Positions 1 through 8,893 of a DNA stretch of 36,020 nt are shown one piece after another. The DNA is taken from the NCBI RefSeq assembly GCF_014486675.1, contig NZ_JACTAC010000031.1:1-36020 (forward strand), read 5' to 3'. The stretch's first letter is position 1, and every line of letters begins with the position of its first letter. This DNA comes from Flavobacterium macrobrachii (GTDB lineage: Bacteria; Bacteroidota; Bacteroidia; Flavobacteriales; Flavobacteriaceae). The notes under the pieces were generated by a model. That model saw only the letters and a program-made list of their open reading frames with translations, had not been told where the DNA came from and ran no database searches. The position numbers and the translations under genes are program-made.

Positions 1-15
1 GTTAATATTGAATAT

Positions 16-726
16 TTATTCCTGCATCGTGTGATACACGTTCATCACATCGTCATCTTCTTCAATTTTTTCTAAAAGTTTTTCCACATCTGCAATTTGA
101 TCTGGAGTTAATTCTTTAGTAATTTGAGGAATACGTTCAAAACCTGAAGATAAAATCTCAATGTTTCTGTTTTCTAATTCTTTTTGAATAGAACCAAAAC
201 TTTCAAACGGTGCATACATTACAATTCCATCCTCATCGGCAAAAATTTCTTCTACACCAAAATCAATCATTTCCAGTTCAAGTTCTTCAACATCTTGACC
301 TTCGGCTGGAATGCGGAAATTACAAGTATGATCAAACATAAATTCAACAGAACCTTGTGTTCCCATTGTTCCGTTGCATTTATTGAAATAACTTCTAATG
401 TTGGCAACAGTCCTATTGTTATTATCGGTAGCCGTTTCAATTAAAATCGCAATTCCGTGTGGTGCATAACCTTCAAAAAGTACTTCTTTAAAGTTAGCGG
501 TATCTTTATCAGATGCTTTTTTAATGGCACGTTCTACGTTGTCTTTAGGCATGTTTGCCGCTTTAGCATTTTGGATAACTGCTCTAAGACGTGAGTTGGT
601 TTCTGGATTTGGTCCACCTTCTTTCACCGCCATTACAATGTCTTTTCCAATACGTGTAAACGTTTTTGCCATTGCTGACCAACGTTTCATTTTACGTGCT
701 TTTCTAAATTCAAATGCTCTTCCCAT
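16..726 (-). CDS. yebC: YebC/TACO1 family protein
   Basis: The 236-residue product matches the YebC/PmpR/TACO1 family over its whole length: the basic N-terminus MGRAFEFRKARKMKRW, the NAKAANMPKDNVERAIKKA stretch near residues 53-71, and the VLFEGYAPHGIAILIE core at about 82-97. Family members were first described as transcription regulators and more recently as ribosome-associated factors that relieve stalling on difficult (polyproline) stretches; which role holds here cannot be told from sequence. Length is normal for the family. The ATG at 724-726 fits the conserved N-terminus. It is monocistronic, with its own good promoter and a leader hairpin upstream (separate entry). Confidence 0.95.
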   Translation of the reverse strand: MGRAFEFRKARKMKRWSAMAKTFTRIGKDIVMAVKEGGPNPETNSRLRAVIQNAKAANMPKDNVERAIKKASDKDTANFKEVLFEGYAPHGIAILIETATDNNNRTVANIRSYFNKCNGTMGTQGSVEFMFDHTCNFRIPAEGQDVEELELEMIDFGVEEIFADEDGIVMYAPFESFGSIQKELENRNIEILSSGFERIPQITKELTPDQIADVEKLLEKIEEDDDVMNVYHTMQE

Positions 727-740
727 TTCTTATTTATTAT

Positions 741-826
741 TTTAAATAGTAATTTTACATACTATTTAAACCGTTTTTTTTAATTTTTCAGTGTGCAAAA
801 ATAAGGTAATATTATTGTTTAGTCAA
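741..826 (-). promoter_or_regulatory. yebC promoter and leader hairpin
   Basis: Read on the minus strand, TTG (824-826) is followed after 20 bases by TATTTTTG (796-803). This is a full match to the Bacteroidetes -33/-7 promoter. The leader of roughly 60 bases contains a perfect 11-base inverted repeat, TTTAAATAGTA (741-751) and TACTATTTAAA (760-770), with an 8-base loop. It could be a transcript hairpin just ahead of the start codon or a protein-binding palindrome; the sequence does not decide. Confidence 0.6.
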
Positions 827-892
827 TAGTTATAAATATTTTTCATTGTGGCATAAATTAAAAATTTCAATTCTAATAGAATTTTAAAAAAT

Positions 893-2960
893 TTAAGGTG
901 CAATTAAATCGGTTAAAATATTTATGGCTTCAACTAGGGCAAAATTTTGTTTCAAAGCTTTACTTCTTGTAGCAGAAATAGTTTTTAGAAATTCGTCAAA
1001 TTTTTGATACTCTAAGTCAACTTTATTTTGTTCAACTTGAATTGGATATTCTTTTTCGGAGTATTTTTTTACTTCGTTCCAAATCAAATTAATTTTTGAA
1101 ACATCGTCAAAAACACTTTCAAATTGCAAGGTTATTGGCGGAAAACTGGTTTCAAAATAAGGATTAATTTGAGTGTTTAAGGTTTCAATTTCCTTGCTCT
1201 CAACGGAGTTTTGCAGTCGTTCTTTGCTTTTTTGAATAGCATTTGAATAGTTCTTATTCTTAAATAGTTGGTATTTAAGTTTTACATCAATTTCATCATT
1301 TTTTAATGCCGAAGGATTGGTTTTTTCTCTAGGCATTTGCTCGTCAAGGAGCGTAGGAATCTCAACATCGGGAACTAAACCTACATACTGATTGCTTTTT
1401 CCAGTAATTCTATAAAATTTCTCTAAAGTAATTTTAATAAATTCATTGTCGGAGTTTTCTAAAGGAAAAACTTGTTGCATCGATGCTTTGCCCAAAGTGG
1501 TGTTTCCAATAACGATAGCGCGTTGATAATCTTGCATGGCATTGGCAAACAATTCGCTAGCCGAAGCAGACAAACCATTAACCAAAACCACCATATTTCC
1601 TGAGTAAATGGTACTTCGATTATAATCTTTTAAAGCGTTTTGTTTGTTCTTTTTATCGTTCATTACCGCAATTGGTCCAGTATTTATGAATAAACCGCTC
1701 AGTCGAATGGCTTCTTCCAAAGAACCGCCGCCATTGTATTGTAAATCAATAATTAAACCATTAATTTTTTTCTTCATTTAGTTTGAAAACTTCTTTGGCA
1801 ACATCTTGACTAACGCTAGATTTTCCGTTGTTAAAAGTGGTGTAAAAGGATGGAATTTTGATGTAACCAAATTTCTTATCCTTATTTTTTACAATAAAGC
1901 TAAAGACATTATTTTGTACATCTTTTAGAATTTTTTTCTCCAAAGTAACGTTGTAAACCGTACCATTTACTTTTTTAAAAGTAAAATCAGCTGTTTTATA
2001 AGCATCAGAATTTAGTATTTCAAATAATTTCTCAACCGAAATACAATCCACTATATATTCCGTTTGATTATGATTTATTTTCAGCAGAATATCATTTTTT
2101 TCTATTTTTTCTGAGGAATATGCTGAACTTCCTGGTAAAATTTCAGCAACAAAAATTTCATCATTATTATTTTGAGAAATATAAAAACCAAAGCTTAAAT
2201 TGTCCGAACTGATGAAAGAGAAAAAACTAGATTTACTTTTTTGGGAAAAATAATCCGAATGCGGATCAAAATAGGAGCAGAATACCGAATAAAATTGCTC
2301 GGTAAATTCTTCTTTGGTCAAATGAAGATTGTTAGCCTTGCAAAGAAATTTTTCAAAAACTTTCGCTCTTCTTTCGGCATAAATTGATTTGAAATTGGCC
2401 GCAAGCGAGTCTTTATTGTTACTACTTTCGCTAATTTCTCTTAAAATGGTAAACAGAATTCGCTTTCGATACAACGTTTGCAGTTCGGATTCATTTTTTA
2501 AATAAGGAAAACTTTTTCGCGATAAAACGATATTTTCTGAACTACTTGACGGAAAATTTTCGGTGTTTAAATTGGTAATCGCTTGAACATATCGATTGAC
2601 TACTTGGGTGTAACTTTGATGCATTACATCCATAAAACTGCAATCTTTGTTTGCAATAAAATCATCGATATTATATTTAAAGTCTTTGAATTTTTCCAAA
2701 TCGGCTTCGGTAAACAATCGATTGTTTTCGTCTAGCTTCGTCAAGAAATTGTTATATACAAAAACCGACAAACTATCGTCCATCGGTTTCGGTTTGTAAT
2801 GCATTTTTTGAAGCATATCATTAATCCTTGTTAAGGTCAAGCAAGGATTTTGTTCACTTTGTGCAATAAGTAAAACCGGAAAAAAGAGAAAAAGATGACG
2901 AATTGTTTTCAACGAGGATTTTAATGGCTTGGTGTTCAAATTATTTTGGGTTAAGTACAT
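893..2960 (-). pseudogene. S41 C-terminal processing protease, frameshifted
   Basis: Two overlapping reading frames (1761-2960 and 893-1777) together make one protease of about 690 residues. The upstream part has a hydrophobic signal-like segment, a helical N-terminal domain and a PDZ domain (about residues 250-350). The downstream part has the S41 catalytic core: nucleophile in NGLSASASELF and general-base lysine in GKASMQQ. The upstream frame ends EVFKLNEEKN-stop, whereas the other continues EEKINGLIIDLQYNGGGS. The break falls on a run of seven A (minus strand) and one fewer A restores the frame. A real inactivating mutation, a sequencing error or slippage are all possible. The start is also uncertain: a promoter-like TATATTTG lies only 2 bases before the ATG at 2960, so the TTG at 2912, giving a protein that begins directly with KTIRHLFLFFPVLLIAQ, may be the true start. 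Confidence 0.8.
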
Positions 2961-2962
2961 TT

Positions 2963-2970
2963 CAAATATA
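2963..2970 (-). promoter_or_regulatory. -7 element of the S41 protease gene
   Basis: TATATTTG on the minus strand matches TAnnTTTG. Transcription would begin at about 2956, inside the longest reading frame, which argues for the downstream TTG start at 2912. No clear -33 TTG was found at the right distance. Confidence 0.4.
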
Positions 2971-3076
2971 ATCTTTTCATTTATAAGAAAATATTTTTTT
3001 ATTTTTTTTTGACATAGAAATAATAAGTATAACAGTTTTGTAACATTTTACTTTTTTTAAATAACTGGAAAAAACA

Positions 3077-3084
3077 TATATTTG
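3077..3084 (+). promoter_or_regulatory. -7 element of the beta-barrel gene
   Basis: TATATTTG fits TAnnTTTG and lies 19 bases before the ATG at 3104, giving a very short leader. A good -33 TTG at the usual spacing is not visible. An earlier ATG at 3091 is in another frame and is ignored. Confidence 0.45.
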
Positions 3085-3103
3085 ATTGCTATGAAAAAAA
3101 ATT

Positions 3104-3703
3104 ATGAAAAAAATCTTCTCCATCTTTCTATCAGTTACTTCTTTTCTATGTTTCTCACAATCCAGAGATAAAGGAACTATTGAATTATCACCAGTTATTG
3201 GTTACAGTCAATCTATGATTTTTATTTTTACATCAGAACCTGTTGGTGGAATAAACATAGGTTCCAATGTTGATTATTATTTTAATGAAAATTGGAGTTT
3301 GCGCTCTGGTTTGTTTTATCAAACAATGGGTTCAAATGAGGTTAATTTTTTGATTTTTTCAGATAAATATTCAGAAAAACTTAAATATCTTTCTGTTCCG
3401 TTAGTCATTAATTGGCATTTTGGGAGTAATAAAAATTGGAATTTAAATTACGGAGTAGGTGGAGGTTTTCTTTTAGATGCAAAAGCCAAATCTGGTGATG
3501 GAATTACTATTGATACTAAAGATGTTTCAAATTCATTTCAGTTTGGAATCAATGCTGGAATTGGCTACAAATTAGTTCTTACCGAAAATATAGGACTTGT
3601 ATTTGATGTATCTCAATTCATGGGATTTACTGATACGAATAAGGAAAAGTCAAGAAAAAATTTCTACACAAGTTTTAATTTTGGTGGCGTTTTTAAATTA
3701 TAA
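3104..3703 (+). CDS. outer membrane beta-barrel protein, PorT-like
   Basis: The 199-residue protein starts with a clear Sec signal peptide (MKKIFSIFLSVTSFLCFSQS). Then come alternating amphipathic strands rich in Tyr, Asn, Gly and Trp, such as YYFNENWSLRSGLFYQTMG and KNWNLNYGVGGGFLLDAKA, and it ends with NFGGVFKL. This is the pattern of the small 8-stranded outer-membrane barrels (PorT/OMP_b-brl family) common in Bacteroidetes. The ligand or role is unknown. It stands alone, facing gcvT, with a shared terminator after it. Confidence 0.8.
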   Translation: MKKIFSIFLSVTSFLCFSQSRDKGTIELSPVIGYSQSMIFIFTSEPVGGINIGSNVDYYFNENWSLRSGLFYQTMGSNEVNFLIFSDKYSEKLKYLSVPLVINWHFGSNKNWNLNYGVGGGFLLDAKAKSGDGITIDTKDVSNSFQFGINAGIGYKLVLTENIGLVFDVSQFMGFTDTNKEKSRKNFYTSFNFGGVFKL

Positions 3704-3730
3704 TGCGTTTTATTAAAAAAGATTTAAAAT

Positions 3731-3769
3731 AAAAAATACAGAAAACGATAAACGGTTTCTGTATTTTTT
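3731..3769. terminator. bidirectional terminator
   Basis: AAAAAATACAGAAA (3731-3744) pairs perfectly over 14 bases with TTTCTGTATTTTTT (3756-3769) around an 11-base loop. The A-run and T-run on either side let it work in both directions, between the convergent barrel gene and gcvT. Confidence 0.8.
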
Positions 3770-3782
3770 AATTATACAAATC

Positions 3783-3836
3783 CATTGCCATTGAATTTGA
3801 CATTGCCATTGAATTTGCCATTGCCATTGAATTTGA
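3783..3836. repeat. three tandem 18-base repeats
   Basis: CATTGCCATTGAATTTGA occurs three times head to tail (3783-3800, 3801-3818, 3819-3836) with one base changed in the second copy. It fills the space between the terminator and the gcvT stop. It is a minisatellite that may vary in copy number between strains; no function is apparent. Confidence 0.85.
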
Positions 3837-3841
3837 TATTG

Positions 3842-4924
3842 TTATTTTTTATAGAATGGCATTTTTACCACTTTGGCAGCAATTTTTTTATCTCTAATTA
3901 GAATGAATATTTCGCTATCGGCAGTTGAAAATTCGGTTTTTACATAACCCATTCCAATGGCTTTGCCTAAACTTGGCGCTTGCGTTCCCGAAGTTACAAT
4001 CCCAATATTGTTTCCATCAGCATCTACAATTTCATAATCGTGGCGAGGAATTCCTCTTTCAACCATTTCAAAACCAACTAGTTTTCTTGAAACTCCAGCT
4101 TCTTTTTGTTTTTTCAGATTTTCAGAATTCGTAAATTCTTTCGTGAATTTAGTAATCCAACCCAAACCAGCTTCAAGTGGCGAAGTCATATCGTTGATGT
4201 CGTTTCCATACAAACAAAAACCCATTTCAAGACGTAACGTATCGCGAGCAGCTAATCCAACTGGTTTAATCCCGAATGATTTTCCTGCTTCAAAGACTTG
4301 GTTCCAAACGTGTTCTACTTCTTCATTTTTGCAATAAATTTCAAATCCGCCCGAACCAGTATAACCAGTAGCTGAAATGATTACATTTTCAATTCCGGCA
4401 AATGTTCCAACTTCAAAATGGTAATATTTTATTTCAGATAAATTAACCGAAGTCAATGATTGCATCGCTTCAACAGCTTTTGGACCTTGAATAGCAAGCA
4501 ATGAATACTCTTCTGATAAATCACGCATTTCTACGCCTAAGTCATTATGAGATGAAATCCAATTCCAATCTTTTTCAATATTAGAAGCGTTTACAACCAA
4601 TAAATATTGGTTTTCTTTCATCTTATAAATAATCAAATCGTCCACAATTCCGCCATCATTATTAGGTAAGCAAGAATATTGCGCTTTACCAATTTCAAGA
4701 ACCGATGCATCATTAGAAGTCACTTTTTGGATTAAAGCCAAAGCATTTTCTCCAGTAAGTAAAAATTCACCCATGTGTGAAACGTCAAAAACACCAACGC
4801 CATTTCTAACCGTTTCGTGCTCGGCATTTACACCTTCATATTGAACTGGCATATTGTATCCCGCAAACGGAACCATTTTTGCGCCAAGACTTTCGTGAAC
4901 ATGAGTTAAAGCTGTATTTTTCAT
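3842..4924 (-). CDS. gcvT: aminomethyltransferase, glycine cleavage T-protein
   Basis: The 360-residue protein aligns with GcvT from its N-terminus ([20 protein letters not shown], then [10 protein letters not shown] near residues 43-52) to its C-terminal barrel ([16 protein letters not shown]). GcvT takes the aminomethyl group carried on the lipoyl arm of the H-protein, transfers the carbon to tetrahydrofolate and frees ammonia. Length is normal. It lies 88 bases downstream of the fumarylacetoacetase gene on the same strand and has no obvious promoter of its own, so it may be co-transcribed with it. The divergent glyA gene nearby shares the same folate one-carbon pool. The other cleavage-system genes are not in this window. 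Confidence 0.96.
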   Translation of the reverse strand: MKNTALTHVHESLGAKMVPFAGYNMPVQYEGVNAEHETVRNGVGVFDVSHMGEFLLTGENALALIQKVTSNDASVLEIGKAQYSCLPNNDGGIVDDLIIYKMKENQYLLVVNASNIEKDWNWISSHNDLGVEMRDLSEEYSLLAIQGPKAVEAMQSLTSVNLSEIKYYHFEVGTFAGIENVIISATGYTGSGGFEIYCKNEEVEHVWNQVFEAGKSFGIKPVGLAARDTLRLEMGFCLYGNDINDMTSPLEAGLGWITKFTKEFTNSENLKKQKEAGVSRKLVGFEMVERGIPRHDYEIVDADGNNIGIVTSGTQAPSLGKAIGMGYVKTEFSTADSEIFILIRDKKIAAKVVKMPFYKK

Positions 4925-4964
4925 TTTGTTTTATTGTAATTTAATTTGTTTGTGTTGTTTTATG

Positions 4965-5015
4965 TTAATATTAGATTTTAGATATCTAATATTAAATATT
5001 TAAAATCTAATATTA
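4965..5015. repeat. AT-rich nested inverted repeats between fah and gcvT
   Basis: TTAATATTAGAT (4965-4976) pairs perfectly with ATCTAATATTAA (4984-4995). The overlapping TAATATTAGATTTT (4966-4979) pairs equally well, over 14 bases, with AAAATCTAATATTA (5002-5015), which covers the fah stop codon. The two hairpins cannot form together. It could be a weak attenuator or processing site within the fah-gcvT transcript, or simply a decayed tandem repeat. Confidence 0.6.
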
Positions 5016-6296
5016 CTTCCTAACAAACGGCGGTAATAATTTAGAAGAAACTTCTCCAAAACCAATACGAACCATACTGTTTTGACAAAAACCTTTCATC
5101 GTTACTGTATCATTGTCGTTGATGAATTTACGTTCTGTTCCGTCCGCCATTTTTATTGGATTTTTTCCACCCCAAGTTAGTTCCAGCATCGAGCCAAAAC
5201 TGTCTGGTGTTGGACCAGAAATCGTTCCTGAACCCATCATATCACCAGAATTTACGCGACAACCATTAGAAGTATGATGCGCTAATTGTTGCGACATCGA
5301 CCAATACATATATTTGAAATTCGATTTCGAAACTAAAGTTGGTTCAACATTTTCTGGCTCGATATAAACTTCTAAGTTAATGTCAAAGGCATGTTTTCCT
5401 TTTTGTTGTAAATAGGGAAGCGGCATTGGTTCTTGAATTGGTCCTTTGCAACGGAAAGGTTCCAAAGCATCCATCGTTACAATCCAAGGCGAAATAGAAG
5501 ACGCAAAGTTTTTAGCCAAAAACGGTCCAAGCGGAACATATTCCCATTTTTGCATATCTCGCGCACTCCAATCGTTCAATAAAACCATTCCGAAGATGTA
5601 ATCTTCAGCTTCTGTTACAGGAATATTTTCTCCCATAATATTAGCATCAGTTGTGATGAAAGCGGTTTCTAATTCAAAATCCACCAATCGTGACGGACCA
5701 AAAACAGGAGAAGTTTCACCGTTTGGCAACGTTTGTCCCATTGGTCGATGAACTGGAATTCCCGACGGAATAATGGTAGAACTTCTTCCATGATAACCTA
5801 CTGGAATGTGAAGCCAGTTAGGCAACAAAGCATTTTCGGGATCGCGGAACATTTTTCCAACATTGGTGGCATGTTCTTTACTCGAATAAAAATCAGTGTA
5901 ATCGCCAATTAAAACGGGCAGCTGCATTTCTACATCTTCCATTTTAAAAATAACAATTTCTCTATGTTCAGCATTATCTCGAAGTTTTGGATTGTTGATT
6001 TCAAAAATATCGCTGATACGATTTCGAACCAATCGCCATGTCTTTTTTCCGTCAGAAATAAAGTCGTTCAGCGTATCTTGCATAAACATATCATCGGTTA
6101 ATTCGATACCTTCAAAATAGTTTAATTGTTGTAAAGCACCCAAGTCGATGGCATAATCGCCAATTCGTGTGCCAATAGTAATTACATCTTCTTTGGTTAA
6201 GAAAACACCAAAAGGAATATTTTGCATAGGAAAATCACTGTTTTCGGCTACATCTAACCATGATTTTCTATTAGGATCGTTTGTTCTTGAAGGCAT
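5013..6296 (-). CDS. fahA: fumarylacetoacetase
   Basis: Taking the ATG at 6294-6296 ([16 protein letters not shown]), the protein has 427 residues. It matches fumarylacetoacetate hydrolase of tyrosine degradation, which splits fumarylacetoacetate to fumarate and acetoacetate. The family signature blocks are present: DYTDFYSS with a metal-ligand Asp at about 135, the catalytic-base His of [10 protein letters not shown] at about 142, PVGYHGRSS near 165-173, and the FELETAF acidic metal site. A longer open frame reaches 6344, but its extra residues ([16 protein letters not shown]) do not resemble the family and overlap the promoter, so the shorter start is preferred. No other tyrosine-catabolism gene is seen here. 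Confidence 0.93.
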   Translation of the reverse strand: MPSRTNDPNRKSWLDVAENSDFPMQNIPFGVFLTKEDVITIGTRIGDYAIDLGALQQLNYFEGIELTDDMFMQDTLNDFISDGKKTWRLVRNRISDIFEINNPKLRDNAEHREIVIFKMEDVEMQLPVLIGDYTDFYSSKEHATNVGKMFRDPENALLPNWLHIPVGYHGRSSTIIPSGIPVHRPMGQTLPNGETSPVFGPSRLVDFELETAFITTDANIMGENIPVTEAEDYIFGMVLLNDWSARDMQKWEYVPLGPFLAKNFASSISPWIVTMDALEPFRCKGPIQEPMPLPYLQQKGKHAFDINLEVYIEPENVEPTLVSKSNFKYMYWSMSQQLAHHTSNGCRVNSGDMMGSGTISGPTPDSFGSMLELTWGGKNPIKMADGTERKFINDNDTVTMKGFCQNSMVRIGFGEVSSKLLPPFVRK

Positions 6297-6332
6297 ATCT
6301 CGTGTTGATTTATTTGTTGAAAAATTCGCAAC

Positions 6333-6363
6333 CAAATATATCATTTACTATTAATTTAACAAA
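6333..6363 (-). promoter_or_regulatory. fahA promoter
   Basis: On the minus strand TTTG (6360-6363), 19 bases, then TATATTTG (6333-6340) is a close match to the Bacteroidetes consensus. It sits back to back with the glyA -7 element, so the two divergent genes share a promoter region of about 110 bases. Confidence 0.65.
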
Positions 6364-6372
6364 CGATTTTTG

Positions 6373-6380
6373 TAAATTTG
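6373..6380 (+). promoter_or_regulatory. glyA -7 element
   Basis: TAAATTTG fits TAnnTTTG and lies 26 bases before the glyA ATG. No TTG is visible about 20 bases upstream, so it may need an activator or be weak in vitro. Confidence 0.5.
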
Positions 6381-6406
6381 GCCTTAATTTAACGAAATAT
6401 ATTGAA

Positions 6407-7681
6407 ATGCAACGCGACGAACAAATTTTTGACCTTATTCTAGAAGAACAAGACAGACAAATTCACGGAATTGAACTTATCGCCTCTGAAAACTTTGTGA
6501 GTGATCAAGTGATGGAAGCAGCAGGTTCTGTTTTAACAAATAAATATGCCGAAGGTTATCCAGGTAAACGCTATTATGGTGGCTGTGAAGTAGTAGATGT
6601 AATTGAACAAATCGCTATTGATAGAGCAAAAGCTTTATTTGGTGCCGAATATGTAAACGTACAACCACATTCAGGTTCACAAGCCAATACCGCTGTTTTT
6701 GCAGCTTGTTTAAAACCAGGTGACAAAATCTTAGGATTTGATTTATCGCACGGTGGACATTTGACACACGGTTCGCCAGTAAATTTTTCAGGAAAATTAT
6801 ATTCTCCAGTTTTCTATGGTGTTGAAAAAGAAACAGGTGTTTTGAACTATGATAAAATTCAAGAAATAGCCACTAAGGAACAACCAAAAATGATTATTGC
6901 CGGAGCATCTGCTTATTCACGTGATATGGATTTTAAACGTTTCCGTGAAATTGCCGATAGCGTTGGAGCATTACTTTTAGCTGATATTTCGCATCCTGCT
7001 GGATTAATTGCTAAAGGATTAATGAACGATCCAATTCCACATTGTCATATTGTAACTACTACAACTCACAAAACACTGCGTGGACCAAGAGGCGGAATCA
7101 TAATGATGGGTAAAGATTTTCCAAATCCTTGGGGTTTAACTACGCCAAAAGGAGAAATCAGAATGATGTCTCACGTTTTGGATATGTCGGTTTTCCCAGG
7201 AAATCAAGGCGGACCATTAGAACATATCATTGCGGCTAAAGCAGTAGCGTTTGGCGAAGCTTTGTCGGATGAGTTTTTTACGTATCAAATGCAAGTACAA
7301 AAAAATGCCAAAGCCATGGCAGCAGCTTTTGTAAAAAGAGGTTATGATATTATCTCTGGCGGAACGGACAATCACATGATGTTGATTGATTTACGTAACA
7401 AAAACATTTCGGGTAAAGAAGCAGAAAATGCTTTAGGTAAAGCTGAAATCACCGTAAATAAAAATATGGTGCCATTTGATGATAAATCACCATTTGTAAC
7501 TTCAGGTATTCGTGTTGGAACTCCAGCAATCACAACTCGTGGATTGGTAGAAGCTGATATGGAAACCATTGTTGATTTAATCGACAGGGTTTTGATGAAT
7601 GCTACTAATGATGAATTGTTAGAAGAAATTGCAGATGAAGTAAACGAAATGATGAGCGAAAGAGCTATTTTCGTTTATTAA
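6407..7681 (+). CDS. glyA: serine hydroxymethyltransferase
   Basis: The 424-residue product begins [20 protein letters not shown] and shows the whole set of SHMT blocks: [26 protein letters not shown], the PLP-binding lysine at about 222 in [14 protein letters not shown], and GNQGGPLEH. It interconverts serine and glycine with tetrahydrofolate/methylene-tetrahydrofolate in the cytoplasm. An open frame extends upstream to 6281, but the ATG at 6407 is where the family begins and lies just after a -7 element, so it is chosen. The gene has its own terminator. Divergent gcvT downstream of fahA suggests a local one-carbon theme. Confidence 0.97.
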   Translation: MQRDEQIFDLILEEQDRQIHGIELIASENFVSDQVMEAAGSVLTNKYAEGYPGKRYYGGCEVVDVIEQIAIDRAKALFGAEYVNVQPHSGSQANTAVFAACLKPGDKILGFDLSHGGHLTHGSPVNFSGKLYSPVFYGVEKETGVLNYDKIQEIATKEQPKMIIAGASAYSRDMDFKRFREIADSVGALLLADISHPAGLIAKGLMNDPIPHCHIVTTTTHKTLRGPRGGIIMMGKDFPNPWGLTTPKGEIRMMSHVLDMSVFPGNQGGPLEHIIAAKAVAFGEALSDEFFTYQMQVQKNAKAMAAAFVKRGYDIISGGTDNHMMLIDLRNKNISGKEAENALGKAEITVNKNMVPFDDKSPFVTSGIRVGTPAITTRGLVEADMETIVDLIDRVLMNATNDELLEEIADEVNEMMSERAIFVY

Positions 7682-7701
7682 TTAATTTTAAAATCCAAAC
7701 T

Positions 7702-7733
7702 AAAAAACCTTCAATTATCTGGAGGTTTTTTTT
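7702..7733 (+). terminator. glyA terminator
   Basis: AAAAAACCTTC (7702-7712) pairs with GGAGGTTTTTT (7721-7731) over 11 bases with one G-U pair and an 8-base loop, followed by the rest of a T-run. This is a classic intrinsic terminator. Confidence 0.8.
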
Positions 7734-7768
7734 ATTCCAAAAGCTATTTAATTTACCTGTTTATGTCG

Positions 7769-7776
7769 TAAATTTG
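7769..7776 (+). promoter_or_regulatory. -7 element of the ABC exporter operon
   Basis: TAAATTTG fits TAnnTTTG, 25 bases ahead of the adaptor ATG at 7802. No clear -33 TTG. Confidence 0.45.
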
Positions 7777-7801
7777 ACTAACACAACTCAATGTATTTCT
7801 A

Positions 7802-8893
7802 ATGAAATTAGCGAAAGTCTTTTGTTTCTCCATTACCATTTTTATTGTTTCCTGTTCTAAAAATGACACTGAGGAAATGCAACCTACAGTGGGTTCTATT
7901 ACCGAAAGTGTTTATGCTTCGGGTATCATAAAATCCGAAAATCAATATACCGTATATGCTACAGTTAGTGGTGTGTTGCAAAAAATAAAGGTTACTCCTG
8001 GACAAACTATAGCCAAAGGACAAACATTATTTCAAATCGAATGCGATAAAGCATCACTCACTACTGAAAATGCCCGTTTGGCTTATCAACTAAGTAACGA
8101 AAACAGTCGGTACATTCAAGATAAAATTGCTGAAATGGAAACCAAAGTACAAATGGCAAAAGATAAATTAGTAGTGGACCAATCCGTTTATAATCGCAAT
8201 AAAAACATAAAACAATACAAAGTAATCTCTGAAGTAGAATACGAAAGGGTAGAACTAACCTATAAAAACTCAAAATCCAATTACGAGACTGCTGTAAAAC
8301 AATTGTCACAATTGAAACTACAATTAAAAAACGACCAAAGTAGAAACAGCAATAACCTTAAGATAAGTGAAAAATCCCAGAGTGATTTTGAAGTGAAAAG
8401 CGCTTTTTCCGGAGAACTATTCGATGTTCTTGTTAAAGAAGGAACGCTTATTACCTCTCAAATGCCGTTGGCAGTTATTGGAGAAAAAAATAAATACCTG
8501 CTCGAACTCGATGTAGATGAAAACGATATGGTCAAAGTGATTTTAGGACAAAAAATAGTAGTTACGCTAGATAGTTACAAAGGCAAAGTATTTGAAGCGA
8601 AAGTAGATAAAATTTACCCTATCATGGACGAACGCTCACGAACCTTTAAAATAGAAGCACATTTCGATAATCCTCCAGCAAAATTATATCCCAATCTGAC
8701 TGCCGAAGCCAACATCATTATTCAAACCAAAAAAAACGCATTGACCATTCCGAAAAGCTATTTGATTGACGATAAATTCGTGTTAGTAAATGAAAACGAA
8801 AAGCGTCAAGTAAAGATTGGATTAAACGATTATCAAAACGTTGAAATTCTAGAAGGGTTAACCGCTGGCGAAACCATTTACAAACCAAAATAA
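7802..8893 (+). CDS. membrane-fusion lipoprotein (HlyD/MacA-like adaptor)
   Basis: The 363-residue protein has a lipoprotein signal with lipobox IVSC (Cys18), a lipoyl-like half-domain (SGVLQKIKVTPGQTIAKGQT, about 57-76), a long charged coiled coil (about 80-190), a second lipoyl half (KSAFSGELFDVLVKEGTLI) and a beta-barrel domain ending with KVDKIYPIMDERSRTFKIEA. This is the adaptor architecture that links an inner-membrane transporter to an outer-membrane channel. Its stop overlaps the permease start by one base, so it works with the downstream ABC genes. No TolC-type channel gene is nearby. The substrate cannot be predicted. Confidence 0.9.
   Translation: MKLAKVFCFSITIFIVSCSKNDTEEMQPTVGSITESVYASGIIKSENQYTVYATVSGVLQKIKVTPGQTIAKGQTLFQIECDKASLTTENARLAYQLSNENSRYIQDKIAEMETKVQMAKDKLVVDQSVYNRNKNIKQYKVISEVEYERVELTYKNSKSNYETAVKQLSQLKLQLKNDQSRNSNNLKISEKSQSDFEVKSAFSGELFDVLVKEGTLITSQMPLAVIGEKNKYLLELDVDENDMVKVILGQKIVVTLDSYKGKVFEAKVDKIYPIMDERSRTFKIEAHFDNPPAKLYPNLTAEANIIIQTKKNALTIPKSYLIDDKFVLVNENEKRQVKIGLNDYQNVEILEGLTAGETIYKPK

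Noticed and set aside
1761..1777. Programmed ribosomal frameshift in the S41 protease
   Set aside because: The needed shift is +1 on a run of only seven A with no supporting structure seen; an indel or sequencing error is simpler.
6281..6406. Upstream extension of glyA
   Set aside because: It would overlap fahA and the divergent promoters, and the added residues do not belong to the SHMT family.
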